NCBI RefSeq assembly: GCF_026914265.1
Contig: NC_069130.1
Location: forward strand, 42,912,429 to 42,976,428
DNA from: Mya arenaria
Lineage: Eukaryota > Mollusca > Bivalvia > Myida > Myidae
DNA: 64,000 bases
Reading direction: 5' to 3'
Numbering within the stretch: position 1 is the first letter of the stretch; every line of letters begins with the position of its first letter. A program made the translations under genes and the position numbers. The notes under the pieces are model-generated. The model saw only the letters and a program-made list of their open reading frames with translations, was not told the DNA's origin and did no database searches. This document shows positions 50,201 to 63,860 of the stretch, one piece after another.

Positions 50201-52894
50201 TCGACAAACCTGTTTCCAAAATAATGTTTTGACAGTGATCCGTCAGACGGCCGTATTGTGGAAAGGTTTGTCGAAGAAAGTAAAACCTCAATGAAATTCT
50301 GGTAAAAGACCGAAGGTGGGGTTCCGTAAGCAGCGTAGACTGCGCTATGTTTCATTTAAAATGGTAAAGAAATAGTGAAGTTATCTTTGTTTAATGTCTT
50401 TTTTACAAATCAAACTCATGCCTTCCGACGTAGCATTTATGACGCAATTTATCACTTGGTATACTCCCACTGAAATCCTGTCGTTTCAAACTCTCTGATT
50501 TAGTAAACGAACTTCCCGTAAATGCACACAACGATTAACTGATAAATTAAATTATCCCACCACACGTCAAAATTCAAAACCGAAACGTGGTCCTTACATT
50601 TCATCTGGAAAGCGATCGGTCTAGGAGCGAATCAAACTGATCCTTGAGGGTGATTGATTATCCATGTATCATGACACCATGTATCAAAAACAAATTCGAA
50701 AACTTAGAAAAATGTTCATCTACAATTTGTTTTGATCACACTTTCGCTATTTCAAATATTTCTTGAGCAAACGGGACCAACGTCAATATATTCATTCTCT
50801 TTTCGATTTTGAAAACGTGAATAAACGGTTGCTATTCGAAACATAAATGCATGAATACAAATTTGTTGGTGATAGCTTATAAATTGTTTGCACTGAAACA
50901 GGTGTAAATACTAAACTTTTAAAAATAAACCACTTTTTTAATTAGCATTTGCTACCCGGCTAACCGTCGGACGCCCCTTACAACAAGTATTCATTGAAGA
51001 TCAAAACTGTGCGTTAGGCTTGTCCCAAGAGGAGTCGGAGAGCAAAGGCTTCTTACAAAAAAGGTTTATTTTTAAAAAAAAAATACAATTTCAATAAATC
51101 TCTGCAAAAATCAAAAAGAAGATGTGGTGATACCAGTGCAAGAACGAATTTTATTTCAATCGTGTTCATAGAAAAGTTATATTTTTACTCTTGACTTTGC
51201 CACGAAAAATATATTTTCTATGACACTGGTGAAATTAGATACGATAATACTCTGAAATCAAGGAATATTCTCTCTTTATTGAACGCCTTTCGGTAGCTAA
51301 TATCAATTCATAATACACTTTTTATCAATTTACATGGCTTAAACATATGTTGCCCCTGGGTTATCAAATACTTTCCATTGCTTCCACTGCCATTTCACTG
51401 TTTTATGCAATAAAAATATCACTTTTAATATTTCACTGTTCTAGCCCGTTCTAATACAAACAATAAAGGTTTGTCTCATTGTAAAAACGCAATATAGTTC
51501 ATATCGTAAACACTAAACATTAACAAATAATAAAGTGTATTGTGTGTGTATTGCGTTCATGTATTAGTTTTTTGAGATATATTTTGATTTCCAATAAAAA
51601 TAAAACAAGGAAAATAATATATTGAATAACCGTCAATGTTTTGAAGGATCCATTGTCGTTAAATGCTGAATCGCGGCTATAAAATATCGCCTCAAACTTC
51701 ATCCACTGCGTAGTTGTTGTGTTTTTCTGTTCGTTTTGGATAATTTCTTAAGTGTCTTAAATGTGTTTTAGTGGTTGTTGAAAATAGTGGTCGAGTGGCA
51801 CTCACAACTTATGTCAGCTCACATTTTAAAAAAAAATGTTTTCATACTTTAGAGACATAGTATGCTTCTGACGGACCTCCCAGCCACTTTATTTGATTTC
51901 CAGAGAGCGGAAGTGGAAGTTCTGTGTTATTGAAGGCGGATGTAACGGCTCTCACAAAGACTCAGTGTCAAGACTACTGGGGCACCACAAACATCCTCGA
52001 CCAGCACCTGTGTGTAAAGGGCTACGAAACCGCAAACGGGAGTGGCTCATGCAATGTAAGAATGTTTTTCATTTTTAATATTTGTACTTCAGAGTAGTTC
52101 TGTCGTGCATTTGGACACGAACCCAGACGCGCACATGCACGTACGCGTACACACCTTACAATAAACATTTATAAAACCATTAAATTAAGTTTATGCCCCA
52201 TAACGTTTGATCTTCGCTGTAGCCAGTATTTCTGACTTCAAAGTTTAGTGTAAAGATATAACGACCAACATCAGAGGTAGAGGATCTTTATATTTTGCTA
52301 AACCATCAAAGTGGATGCAAATTTCATCATTGTTCCTTGCACTTAAATATTCAGAAAATATATTTTGCACAGACTCGTATCTAGACACACGTGCACTTCA
52401 GCGGTAGTGTGCTTTACATTTCACAAAACGGTATACGAAACAATAATCTATATAGAGGGGTTTTAATTGTTTTAAACATGAACTTCATTTAGTAAAATTG
52501 TGAATAAAAAGTTTGATGAAATTTTGTTTCAAGAGTTCATGGTGTTCTCCTTTGATTACCCCCTAAATAATCCTATTGGTTGAGATTGAACACTATGCTT
52601 AAAGACTGACAAACCATATCTAAATTTATCACTTAGCGCGACTTTTACCTTTCAATTGAACAAAATTATTGCCCAACTTATGTATCTAGATTTTATGTTA
52701 TTGTGTTTTATGTATTTTGTTTTAAGGGTGACAGTGGTGGACCGCTGGTTTGTCAGGGAAAGCTCGCAGGTGTGACGTCATGGGGCCGCAGTGGTTGCCA
52801 TGTCGGCGGTGTTGTGACACACCCGAGCGTCTATGCCAAAACGGCTTACTTCCGTAGCTGGGTGAATACCAACTGTGGAGGTTGCATCGCCTAA
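47267..52894 (+). CDS. Secreted S1-family serine protease, copy 2, six exons
   Basis: Exons: 47267-47306, 48000-48198, 48423-48513, 48936-49104, 51904-52055 and 52727-52894. The 272-residue product matches copy 1 except Thr for Ser at residue 186 (TKTQC against TKSQC). Other exon differences seen are silent (ACT/ACC, TGC/TGT and GAC/GAT near the catalytic His). All catalytic, activation and pocket residues are intact, as are splice sites, so both genes look functional. Introns are nearly identical to copy 1 apart from small indels and a 274-bp segment in intron 4. AATAAA is at 52947. Confidence 0.93.
49345..49618. repeat. 274-bp segment in protease copy 2 intron 4, absent from copy 1
   Basis: Copy 1 reads GGCGTCAATGGTTTATAG without interruption near 33287-33304; copy 2 has GGCGTCAAT, 274 bp, then GGTTTATAG. 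CAAT is repeated at both ends of the extra segment. No terminal inverted repeat or ORF is visible. It may be an insertion with a CAAT duplication or a deletion in copy 1 between short repeats. Confidence 0.75.
49995..50472. mobile_element. 478-bp MITE in protease intron 4, copy 2
   Basis: This is the duplicate of 33671-34148 with the same AAATCC flanks, so this MITE inserted before the segmental duplication. Confidence 0.9.
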
Positions 52895-52946
52895 GCAGCT
52901 CTGAAATTGCCGTCATATAATTTCGAATAACGACTTTGATTGAGAA

Positions 52947-52952
52947 AATAAA
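52947..52952 (+). promoter_or_regulatory. Polyadenylation signal, protease copy 2
   Basis: AATAAA in the same position after the stop codon as in copy 1. Confidence 0.7.
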
Positions 52953-55191
52953 TTTTCTTTGCACCTGATTTTGAGTTGCTATTTTACATGTTTAATGAGT
53001 ACCCATTTTATTTGCCATGTATAAGGGACAATGGGGTCTGGACCCTTATAACATTCAAAAACAGTACTATTGCATACTATGGACACGCATATACCAAGTC
53101 ACAAAATAACACATTTAACACAAATGTTAAGTCATTAAGTGTAGCAGTACCTTTTGAAATGTTGCTAGGTAGCCAACGTCTATATAGAGTACATTTGTAA
53201 AATGTCTGAGATGATATATAATACCTTCGAAAGAAAAAAGTGACACTAACAAATCAGCATATAGAATGTACTTTCTAGTGCTGTTTTATAGTGAGATTAT
53301 TGTTAAAATTAATATGAAAATCGTTTAATTTTTAACCAAATTAAACTATTATTTTACCCCTGAAAGCAAACTGAGTAAAATAAAGCAACGGATGCATACC
53401 AACAATAGATAAATAAATAACGGCTAAAATTTACATGGATGACATATATGAATATATTAGTGATAGGTGGTATAAATCATAAGCAATATTTGACTTAGGT
53501 CGATAAATATTTATAAATGTACTGGTGTGAGTGCGACTGAGTGAATGGAGTTGTAATTAAGGAATAATGACGATTATACCTATAAGTACTATTGTTTGTC
53601 ATCATCATATCATCGCCACAGTTCGAAACAATGTACTTATGTCTTGGATCGAATACCTTCAATATGATTCCATCAATGCCCTTTTGATTTTTTCAGTTAC
53701 ATTTCTATTACAGCAAATCGCCACAGATTCCGGCTAGAACGCTAAAGAAAAATGCAAAATCTCGGCAGCGGAATCAACACAGCGTCCTATATTCGAGCAT
53801 GTGTTCACATGACTTAATTTCCCAGAATATCATTGCAAAGTGGGTAAAACGGAGAAATACAAATGCGTCGATAAATGATTATTCTTATATACAGTATCTC
53901 ATTCATTCGATGAATAAATATGATTGTTCGTAGATTTTAGTAACCGGGTATTCGATATGTATATAGCGGTCTTATACTGTCTAGCAATACAGCGACGCTG
54001 TATAGTGTTCGCCTGCATGGCGAGAGGTTGTGGGTAGGATCTCGACAATAATAACATGTCCATGTGTGCAGTCTGATTATTTTAGCGCAAAAGGTAAACA
54101 ACTCACGTTGCACGATTTGAGTCAAGGACATTCAAAATTGACCTAAGTCTCCGAAATTTGATGACAGATTTGAAAATGGAGTGGAAATTTTAACCGGGTG
54201 TTCGATGTATATAACATACTGACTAGATTTAATTACGAAGCGGTAAAGTTAGACCGCTTATATATAGAGAGAGGGATCCTGGAATGGAATAAAATTCTGT
54301 GCATTTTGCTTTATGTCGTAACCCAATATTACATTTTGACACATAAAGCGAATCCGTGTTAACTCAAAATTTTGTTTTATTTGCAGACACATACGGAATG
54401 TGATTTTAGTTATTTTCTACATAACGAATATAATATGACGCACATGCAATATATCACATATATGATTGGAAATGTCATTCATCTTTTATTATTATTTCTC
54501 ATTTCGTCTTTATTATATCACATCCTATTATATTGTATCTTATGTTCAAACAAATGCTCAGTATTGGCAGCCGTTAATTATTTGGTTGGGACGTGTTTCA
54601 CTATAGAATACATGTACTCTAATTTTGCTAAAGATCATCTACGTTAATTTTATAATTATTATTTGATAGACAAATATAATCTCGGAACTGATTGTTTAGC
54701 TCATTTTAATCAAATATTAAAATCAGTAACTTATATTTCATAATAATTCATAAAACGGATTAGATAATTAAAAGCTAAAACCAAAATAACAGTCCTTAAT
54801 GATCCTGAACAATGCATGACTATATTCTTCTAATGATTATAAATATGATAATAACTTGTGATCAAGATAACCCAAATTTGGTATACATTCCGTGATAAGC
54901 CTGCGCCAATCTGTTATATTTATATTTAATATCTAAATGAAAAGTAGACATTTGCTTGTTTGCTATGTTGTAGAACTATATTAAATTACGTTCTGTTTAC
55001 GTTCATTTTGGTACTAATAATATGAGCCGTCATTTGTTGACTTCCAGTTTTGTTTAAAAAAAGTATTGTATTCACTGGAGAATAACCTCTGTCGAAAGCT
55101 AAAGGTATATTTATATTCTGTCATTTTCATTTGTGTTGTTTGTTTAAATAAATGTTTATAACTAGTTTGTTTATCATTCTCCTCTTTAAGA

Positions 55192-55395
55192 ATGTTGTCA
55201 CTTCATGGTGCAAATGATATAATTGAATGGTCACAGCTCCGAATATGCAAACAACGCAGAGTCTTTAAACGTTCTTGTTACCCTATAAATATCATTGATA
55301 ACACAACGGGCTCTACAGGGAGATGTATCCGAGCTGCGCTGAGTGACCACAACGAGGAGATAAGTAAATGTAAGGCTGAATGCGGCTCGATCTAA
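55192..55395 (+). CDS. Candidate small Cys-containing exon, block A3 (hypothetical)
   Basis: This is the counterpart of 38868-39071 with five cysteines and a dibasic FKRSC segment. It lacks a recognisable signal peptide in this exon, so if real it would be a terminal exon. No partner exon or homologous family was identified. Confidence 0.2.
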   Translation: MLSLHGANDIIEWSQLRICKQRRVFKRSCYPINIIDNTTGSTGRCIRAALSDHNEEISKCKAECGSI

Positions 55396-57557
55396 AACGT
55401 ATGCTACTAACCAATGCACACCATGATGTTGATCCGACCAGACAAGAAGAATGCAGTGGGTTGTGTAGTTGAATGAGTCATTGTTTGCATGAATAAGCAA
55501 GTTCTGGCGTTCAATACCACTCTGTTGATCTGATTGCTAAACTTACGAGAACAGTTCAAACATAAGATGATGAGGCTAGCCATGGTTTAAAGTCTCAATA
55601 CATGCTTTTCATCGTATGAATAAACTGTTTACTGTCTTCACTTTATAATTGTAAATCAAGGAATGACGTCAGCAAAATTTCATAGCTACTTCCGTTGTTG
55701 GCAAAACTATATAAATAAAAACACTGTGATGTCAATTTATGATATATTGTTACATGAAAACATATGAATGCAATAAATATCGCCATGCTATTAAGGTTGT
55801 TGCTGTATAAATTTCAACCAGATTTGGAATTTATACTCTTTACGATTCATATTCTTGTATTTCGACAGTAAAAAATCTTATTCAGGCACAATAAATGAGC
55901 TTTTTGAATTTCACATTTGAATTTCCTGCATTTCCCCTTCAAATGAATTCCTTTATCACCACAAACTAGTAAAACCCATGCCAATATATCAATTCGATTT
56001 TTGTTTATAAGCCGTACCAAATTGATGTTTTGTTTCGCGAAATTACGGCACCTATGTTTTTGAACGTGTATTTTGTTTGTGCGACCGCACCTTTTTTATC
56101 GCCAGCCGAATTTTTTGTCCTACACAGCTTTTGTTTGTGTTTTTCCTCATAAATATGAATATCTCTTTTGTTAAATAAAACACAAACCTACAATATTAGA
56201 ACCATTCATGTCATTAATTTGCAGAGGGATTAAAAAAGTATCACTTAAACTAATTCCACATGTTCTCGAAAGTTTAGTGAAATTAAATTGCACTGATTTA
56301 CAATAACGTTGGATAAGAGTGTTAAAGAAATGATAAAATTCAGTTATTAGGTTTAATCGTAGAAGCACTGGGGATTTACCTATTAGTTTATTATTGCTTG
56401 TTTTATTCTTAAGATTCCTCAAGGTAATGCATACTTTGATAAGATCACCATTTACGTTCCTTTTACTTTATTCGGGATTGTTGGGATAAGAGTGAGGTTG
56501 TCCATACAAACAAGTTTAACCCCCCAGTAAATATACATTTTACTGACTGTTCCAAGGCGGTACTTAACAATACTTGATGTTCACCACTATTTTTGGACGG
56601 TGCCCCTCAGGGCCCGTCCTAAGTAGGCACATCAGCCGATCCAACTACCAGCCAAAGCACGCCAGTGCGCTCAGTAAATAGTTCGTATCATTATTTTGAA
56701 TACACAACTGATTTAAATTGGCTGTTACATATTTTTTTTTCTAAAATATCTGGGCGAATAGTGAGAGAAGTGGGTCATGTATTATTTATTGACAATTGGT
56801 ACTCAAATCAAATATTTATATTGATAAATCATTTCGCCAATATCGACAACTACATGGAAATAGTTCCACTACCTTAATACAAAACTGCATTCGGAACTCC
56901 TCGGCCATTTTACTGTATCGATAAAAATGAATCCGTAAATGTTTCGAAATGAATACTGAAGTACATTGTTGCTAAACATAATTAATTCAATACTTTGATC
57001 TATCGAAATATTTTAAAATATATATCATACTGTAGACTCTTTAAGTAGAATCATCAAAATATGATGTGTTAATAGCATGACCCAAAATGACCCGGTTTAT
57101 CCAAGATGGCGGACGAATCAACACATGTCCGTGGAATTTCCGATGTCAAATGGGATTAAAGGCATCACACTAGAGTTTGACAATGTATTGTTAGTGCTAA
57201 AAAGGAGAATTAAAAATAATTAATTGAATAACATCATCACCTTGTGTTCATATTGGCTGAATTTAACGCAATACAATTAATGACTGAAATACATCTGATG
57301 AAAGGTAACCCAATACTTAAAGTAAGTTGCAGTAAAACACGGAAATACAAACTTAGTGAAAATCCAAAAAACAATGACGTTGTTTTGCTTCGTGCCATTA
57401 GTAGATGTTAATAATTGTTGCAAATATTGATGTGAAAAATAATGATAATAACTCGAAACAACTTGCATCTGCGTCACAGTTGTCATCTTTATGCATAAAA
57501 CATATTACAGTACAGTAGGGTATTTCAGATTTTCTGTAAAATTGTGATATTAATGCA

Positions 57558-57866
57558 CCAGTCAATTGTAACCACGGCCACCCCAGGTCCGGGGATATAC
57601 GGGGAATAGCCGGTGAAATGGGTAGTGTTTATGCTTTTCAGGTGGCCCCGCATTGCCGGGTGAATGCGGTGGTTTTGTCTGCTTTAAATATAGCGTGTAA
57701 TTGGCCTTCCCTAGAGTCCCCGGGGTGCAGGGACTTTGGTAGGGATTTTACCAACTGTTCGTCCCCGCATGGCATGGAATTTAGCCGGTGTTGGCTGTAC
57801 TGAAAGTCAAAGTCCCCGCTATTCCCAAGATCTGGGGGGTGGGCGTGGTTACAAATGACTGACCAG
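57558..57866. mobile_element. GC-rich MITE, block B3 (complete)
   Basis: Ends are inverted: the left CCAGTCAATTGTAACCACGG, then CCACCCC, pairs imperfectly with the right GGGTGGGCGTGGTTACAAAT, then GACTGACCAG. TGCA flanks both sides (57554-57557 and 57867-57870), a possible 4-bp target duplication, though the motif is palindromic. There is no coding capacity. Confidence 0.8.
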
Positions 57867-58617
57867 TGCATAATTTGGTTCCCTTTATGCCATGTTGATC
57901 TGATTCATACCATAGTAAAAAAAATTCTTCAACTGTAACAACACTTCAATATCGAACACTGCATTGCAAAATAGAAACACGAATGTTTCACATAATTTAT
58001 CTTGAGCAAATATCATTGTTTAATAACACAAGTGTGTAAAATTACACAAGTGTTTCATTAAACACTTAAATTCCGATCAGCTTCTGTCAACATAGCATTG
58101 CCATTTTGGAACTATCTAGCTGATGCGCGTCATCTTGAAGCTCAATATACATCAAGTCGAAAATTATAGATGTGTTCACTACGTGACGTGCCATATCAAA
58201 AATGGTAGAAATCATTCAATGTACAATTATTTGAACTAAATAAACTTAGTGCTTGAAATGTCATTCTTGGCTAGGAGAAAAAGTTGGATGTGGACATGAA
58301 GACTCGCCAAAACAAAACTTGTCAAAGACTCTGAAGTTGCTGTTTATTTGGACTAGTCACGTATTAAACTTTTCAACAAGATAAAGTTACTATAAATGAT
58401 CCTGGCATTTGGACACGGAGCTAGCCTGTCTGTATTATCTGGACGGTGCTAAGCCCCTGGTGAGCCTTAAATGCCTTGATTTGAAATCTGCCACTTATTA
58501 TTCTCTATCATTGACTTCACATTTTTCAGGTAAGTGTAAATTAAAGTATTTTCTTGTATGTTAAAATTAACAATGGTAAAAGATAATGCATAACTTAATT
58601 GTGCATGCTGGAGTATA

Positions 58618-58767
58618 AGTATCTTCCATGGCCGAGAGTGTAAGATAGGTTCATTCCGACCCGAGCGTAGGGTGTTTTGCGGAAACGAGGTTTACCGAGT
58701 TTCCGCAAAACACCCTGCGCGAAGGTCGGGATGGACCTATCTTACACGAGCGGCTATGGTAGATGCT
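58618..58767. repeat. Long near-perfect hairpin, block B3
   Basis: This is the unit-3 copy of the hairpin, with the same loop and one extra mismatch in the right arm (GCGCGAAGGTCGG against GCGCGAGGGTCGG). Confidence 0.85.
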
Positions 58768-59351
58768 TTTTCTCCCACCTCATCTAACAAAATTAAGTAA
58801 AAATGTATTTTTTTGCCGGAACTCTTTTGTGCTTAGTGAAAATAATTGGGTACGGATATGCAATAATTCGTGGTTGTCATGGATATTCGCGCAGTGATTC
58901 AGAGTATGTATATGGTCTTATCGGTCTTTAAATAGTTCTAAGAAGAGTGAAGCATTATTTCTTGAAAGGTGCGTAAGAACTGTTTTCTGGTGACATTTAA
59001 AGCGAGAAATAATTAACTCGCGTTCTAAATATTGCCACCAGACAAGGTTTCTATGATGCGCTACAGACGACAGTCTTCAACAAGGGAGGTAATTACAATT
59101 TGGTGACCATTAAAAGAAGTTCCATACGGGCATTTTATCTTCCCCCGTGGGCAAGATAAGAATTTCTAGCATGGTTGAATTAATGGATCTACTTATCTGA
59201 GGTGGGAGAAATATCAATATTGTATACATGTATATAGCTTTACGGATATTTACAGTGTTTAAATAGCCCAAAAGGGTCTTACTCAATGAAAAAAAATCCA
59301 AATACTAGAATGCAGACAGGATTTTAACATTTTTTGGCAATTAATTAAATT

Positions 59352-59729
59352 CAAGGGCGTAGCCAGGCTGTACTAAATGTGAGAGGCTATGGGATGGGGA
59401 ATCCCTGTAACCGTAGGAGGTTTAGGGGGGGGGGGGGGGGCTGCTCCCCACGGAAAAATGGAACTAAAGTGTTTAGCATTGATTTGTTTTTTGTCGGGAT
59501 TTATAGGTTCGAGGCCGACGACTGTAGTTACCAAGTGATTTTTAAGGCTGTGTTAGCTATCTAGCAAAGGGAAACAGTGCTTTTTATAGCTGATCTTCCC
59601 TTTAAGGTTTTATTCTGATGTCAAAACATAGCTTAACCCTCGACTTTGATGCCATGTTTGGCCATTTTTTTCATTTTTCAAATTGATGTTACGCATGTGC
59701 TTAAGTGTGTAACGCCGGCTACGCCCCTG
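59352..59729. mobile_element. MITE with CA(A/G)GGGCGTAGCC ends, block B3
   Basis: This is the unit-3 copy of 22304-22679 and differs mainly in G-run length. Confidence 0.8.
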
Positions 59730-60429
59730 AAATTGTTCTGTTGCAATTTTGGGCAAATCATTCTCATTGGTATGCCTATCAAGCATCAAACATGTATGTC
59801 TAAAAAAGATTAATAAAAACAAGCCATATTACTGAAATGTTCAAGGCCAACAGATCCCTTCAGAGAAAATCATGCATAACCCTTTTATATACATATATTC
59901 TCCCTCCAAACAGAGACCTGGTATGTTAATTTGCATATTTAATCCAGGACATCCACATACTATGAATGCACTTCCCCCTTTGGCAAAATGTTACATTACC
60001 CTTATTCGTTATTTCAATTTATTTCTGAAGACAGCATGAACTTTTATAGAAAAGGAGTGTCAGTAATTTTAGTCTGACAGCCTGTGATTTTTTTTCAATC
60101 AAAAGGAAATTTTGCAATTTTAACATGGCCATGTTTTGACATGCTTGCACAGTGTGTGAATTGTGATCAAAATTGTTCTTGGTTAATTTTGTGCTAATTC
60201 GTATATCTTGGACTTGACATATTTCTTAGTTACCGCATGGCCTGTTCCAAAGGGTAAAGCATTTGGAAATGTCAGTTCAAACCTGACAAATATGAAATTC
60301 TTTTCCTTAATTCAATTTTGATATTTTCAAAACACCCTCTTTTTTAAATACTTGTTTTAATAGATGTTTATGGATAAGAAGACTCTTAATTTGAACATCA
60401 ACATGTTAAGACTAAGAAATAATGAGCCC

Positions 60430-60803
60430 TTAAAGCTGCACTCCCACAGATTGACTATTTTAACAGCTTCTTTTATTTTTTGTTTTGGAAAGAGCAAATT
60501 ATTGCGTAAATATGTGCAAACCAATAATAAGATATCTGACAAAATATCAGATCTTAGATTTTCATATTTATGTTCAAAAATTGATGCTTAATGGCTTAAA
60601 CTGATACTAACGGTTAAAGAAAAAATGCATAAAACATCAATTTTTGAACTTAAGTATATATAATATAATAATCTATGATCTGATTTATTGTCAGCAGTCT
60701 TATATTACTGGTTTCCATGGATTTTCGCAAAAAAAATGGCTCGTTCCAAGACAAAAAATAAAGAAGTTATCAATACTTTCAATCTGTGAAAGTGCAGCTT
60801 TAA
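60430..60803. mobile_element. MITE with TTAAAGCTGCACT ends, block B3
   Basis: This is the unit-3 copy of 23380-23752 and differs by one base in an A-run. Confidence 0.85.
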
Positions 60804-61980
60804 CAACAAAAATAGTATAAACCTACAATTAAGCAAATGAAATTTCAGATAGGCATAAATGAAGTGCTATCCTTAATCATTAACAATTTAATTCTTCAAG
60901 TTTGGGTTTTCCTCAGCCTACTGTCACTCACCTGATGCACAATCCCTGCATAAGATTTTACGTCGACAATGAATTAGACAATGAGGTTGTATTCTTACCT
61001 AAAGTAACTAGCTTAATGATTAAGAAGGGCTCATTATCAGCAATCACTCTACTCATTTTTAATAATGTTTTTTTATTTACTTGTATACTTTATATCCAGT
61101 TAAATACAGCCATCACACATTTTTTCTCTCCTAAATACTCTTGGGGATATCAATATAACATTGGTCTATTTCTATTGGTCAAAAAATATCACGATTCCAA
61201 TATTTATGAAACACCGCTGTTGGTCAAGGACAGGTCACGCGGTGACACCACATTTTTCCAAATTACAATTATTTATTACATCAAAACGGCGTCTTTATTC
61301 GGATTTGATGAATATTTCAATGAATAAATAAAACATTTAAACAGGGTAACAGGTTGTCAACGTTATGCTTACATTACAGGGTTAGTAGGTGACATAGTAT
61401 TGGAAATATGGGGGGCAAGAATCCATACTTAGGTTCGAGCTTCACTCCACCGCAATACGGTTTCCTTTACATTGAATATTCCATATCGGGTTACCTACTG
61501 ACCATGGAACTTATAGTATCCTTCCACATGTTTTTAAACAAATTCATTGACAAGAATAGTTTTTTCAAATGACAATTTGTCATTTTGTATTCATTGTGAT
61601 CAAATGTAAAATTAAATTTCCAACCAATTCTTAAGAGGAAAATGTGATATGTATCTTATCTCCTGATGAAAACTTTCAATCACGTTGGGTACTGAATGGG
61701 GTACTATATTGGTTTAAATAGGAAATGACGTCATGAACACATAGTAATCTATGACTTCATCTTACCGGTGACCATTATGATGTCACAATTAAAAAGAGTT
61801 TAGTTTTTTGTTGTTATTCCTTTCTGCTGTACTTGATATCACCTTTATATGTATTCTTCTTACAAACAGTGTGAGAATGATCGCATGATTCTTTGGTTTG
61901 AAATTTTTCCTAATACATTTTTTTTGCAATGCATGCTTGTATTGCAGAGAATAGCATCGCTTTAATGGTATCCTGTTTTT

Positions 61981-62913
61981 AGCTCGACTATTCGAAGAAT
62001 ATGGAGAGCTATACTACTCACCCAAGCGTCGGCGTCACACCTTGGTTAAGGTTTTGCATGTAAGCACCTTTAAGTCATTTTCTCTGCAAATACATCATGT
62101 ATTGCATTGAAACTTTAGATATGTATTCCCAACTATCTAACCTACTGAATAAATGAAGTAAGATAACACTTATTAGAATTTAATGCAAATAATGGGCCTT
62201 TATTATTTGACTTAGAAATTCTGGTTAAGGTTTTGCATGTAAGCACACATAGGTTAATATCTCAGCAACTACTTGATGTGTTGCATTAAGATTTTATACA
62301 ATGGTACCCAACCATCCAACCTTCCTAATTAACCAAGTTAGATAACTCTAGTTTGCATTTAATGCAAAAAAAATGACCCTTTATTATTCGACTTAAAAAT
62401 TCTGGTTAAGGTTTTGCTTTATTATTTGACATATAAATTCAAATACATCATGTATTGCATTGAAACTTTATACACAGGCTCCCAACTATTGAACCTTCTT
62501 AATTAATCAGGAAAGATAACTCTATCTTTTATATTTTATCATTTTCCCCTTTATTATGCAACTTAGAAATACTGGTTAAGGTTTTGCATGTTAGCACACA
62601 TGGTTAATATCTCAGCAACTACTCATTTATTGCATTGAGACTTTAGACAATGGTACTCAACCACCCAACCCACTTGAATAACCAAGTCAGATAACTATAT
62701 TTTGCAAATAACGGCCCATTATTATTGGACTTAGAAATTCTGCTTAAAATTTTCTATGTAACCACATTCATGTTAATATCTCGACAAATACATAATATAT
62801 TGCATTGAAATCTAATCTAATTTTACAGTGATCCATGTTTCGCCAAAACTTTTCAATCCTTACACTGAACAGTGGCGTAATAGTCGAGCGCGCAGTCTCT
62901 GTGACAGCTCTTG
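61981..62913. repeat. Dispersed element with internal subrepeats, block B3
   Basis: This is the unit-3 copy of 24931-25878. It is slightly shorter because a duplicated CAAGTTAGAATAAC stretch near 25634 in unit 1 is single here. Confidence 0.75.
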
Positions 62914-63127
62914 TTTACTAGAGATGTAAAACAGGTTAGTTGTTTTTGCTGTCTTTACTTAAAGAATATTTTGATAAAAAGATACTAAGACTCGTCATCA
63001 TATAATGGACTGTATTATACAACTCGTCAAGGAAATATGTTAGTAAGATCGACAAAGGCTAAGTTATTTACGCATTTCCTGAAGTTGTTGAATATGTTTT
63101 TTAAAGCTACATCAATGAAAACTTGAC

Positions 63128-63860
63128 ATCTGTACTGTTTTGAAAACAAACATATATTTATATATGTCGTTCTCGGATGACCCTGACTGGGACCTTTTTG
63201 ACCTAATTATTTTTTAGAGCTATAGCATTTTAGACAGTTTTGAAAACAATATTTAATGTTGTCTTTTGATGACCTAGATTGTGGCCTTTTGACACATATT
63301 TAAATTTGTAGCTTCAGCCATGAAATTAAGACCATTTATTAGAAATCAAAAATCAAAATTGTGCTTGGATAACGATGTCCTTTCGACATACTTTCCTATT
63401 TTTAAGCTACTTCAATGAAAGTTTTTTAGTACAGTTTTTAAAACAAAAAGCAATGTTGTGCTTTGATGACATAGAATATGACTTTTTGAGATACATTCTA
63501 TTTTTGAAGCAACAGCAAAGAAATTTAGACCATGTGTATAACTTTTAAAACAAATATCAATATTGTACTTGGATAACCTTGATAATTACCGTTTGACCAT
63601 CTTTTCTATTCTAAGGTACTGCAACGAAAGTTCAGTAAGTTTTGCAAAACAATTATCAATGTTGTCCTCAGATTTCCTTTACTGTGACCAAAAGACCCTC
63701 TTTCATATGTTTACAGATTGGACAAAATGTACTGCTTTAAGAATAATTATAAATTTTGTGTTTGGCTAACCATGATAGTGACATTTTCACTTACTTTTTT
63801 TATTTTTGTGGCCTCTGCAATAAAATGTTGCTATGTTTGAAAAACAATTCATCATTGTTG
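63128..63860. repeat. Degenerate tandem repeat of about 100 bp, block B3
   Basis: This is the unit-3 copy of 26090-26830. The AAAGGGACTGTACACC element follows from about 63878 to the window end. Confidence 0.6.

Larger units (their letters stand above)
37689..54013. repeat. Segmental array unit 2 (blocks A-C-D; B deleted, 3.4-kb insertion)
   Basis: Block A2 (37689-40271) is followed directly by sequence matching 27553 onward, so all of block B is absent. The C block is then interrupted at 41673-45032 by an inserted element. D2 carries the second protease gene, about 16.05 kb from the first, and a 274-bp segment at 49345-49618 that D1 lacks. Confidence 0.92.

Noticed and set aside
60902..61327. 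141-codon open frame in block B3
   Set aside because: The unit-1 copy (23851-24277) is split into two frames by a one- or two-base change in a T-run, and no domain or splice context was recognised.
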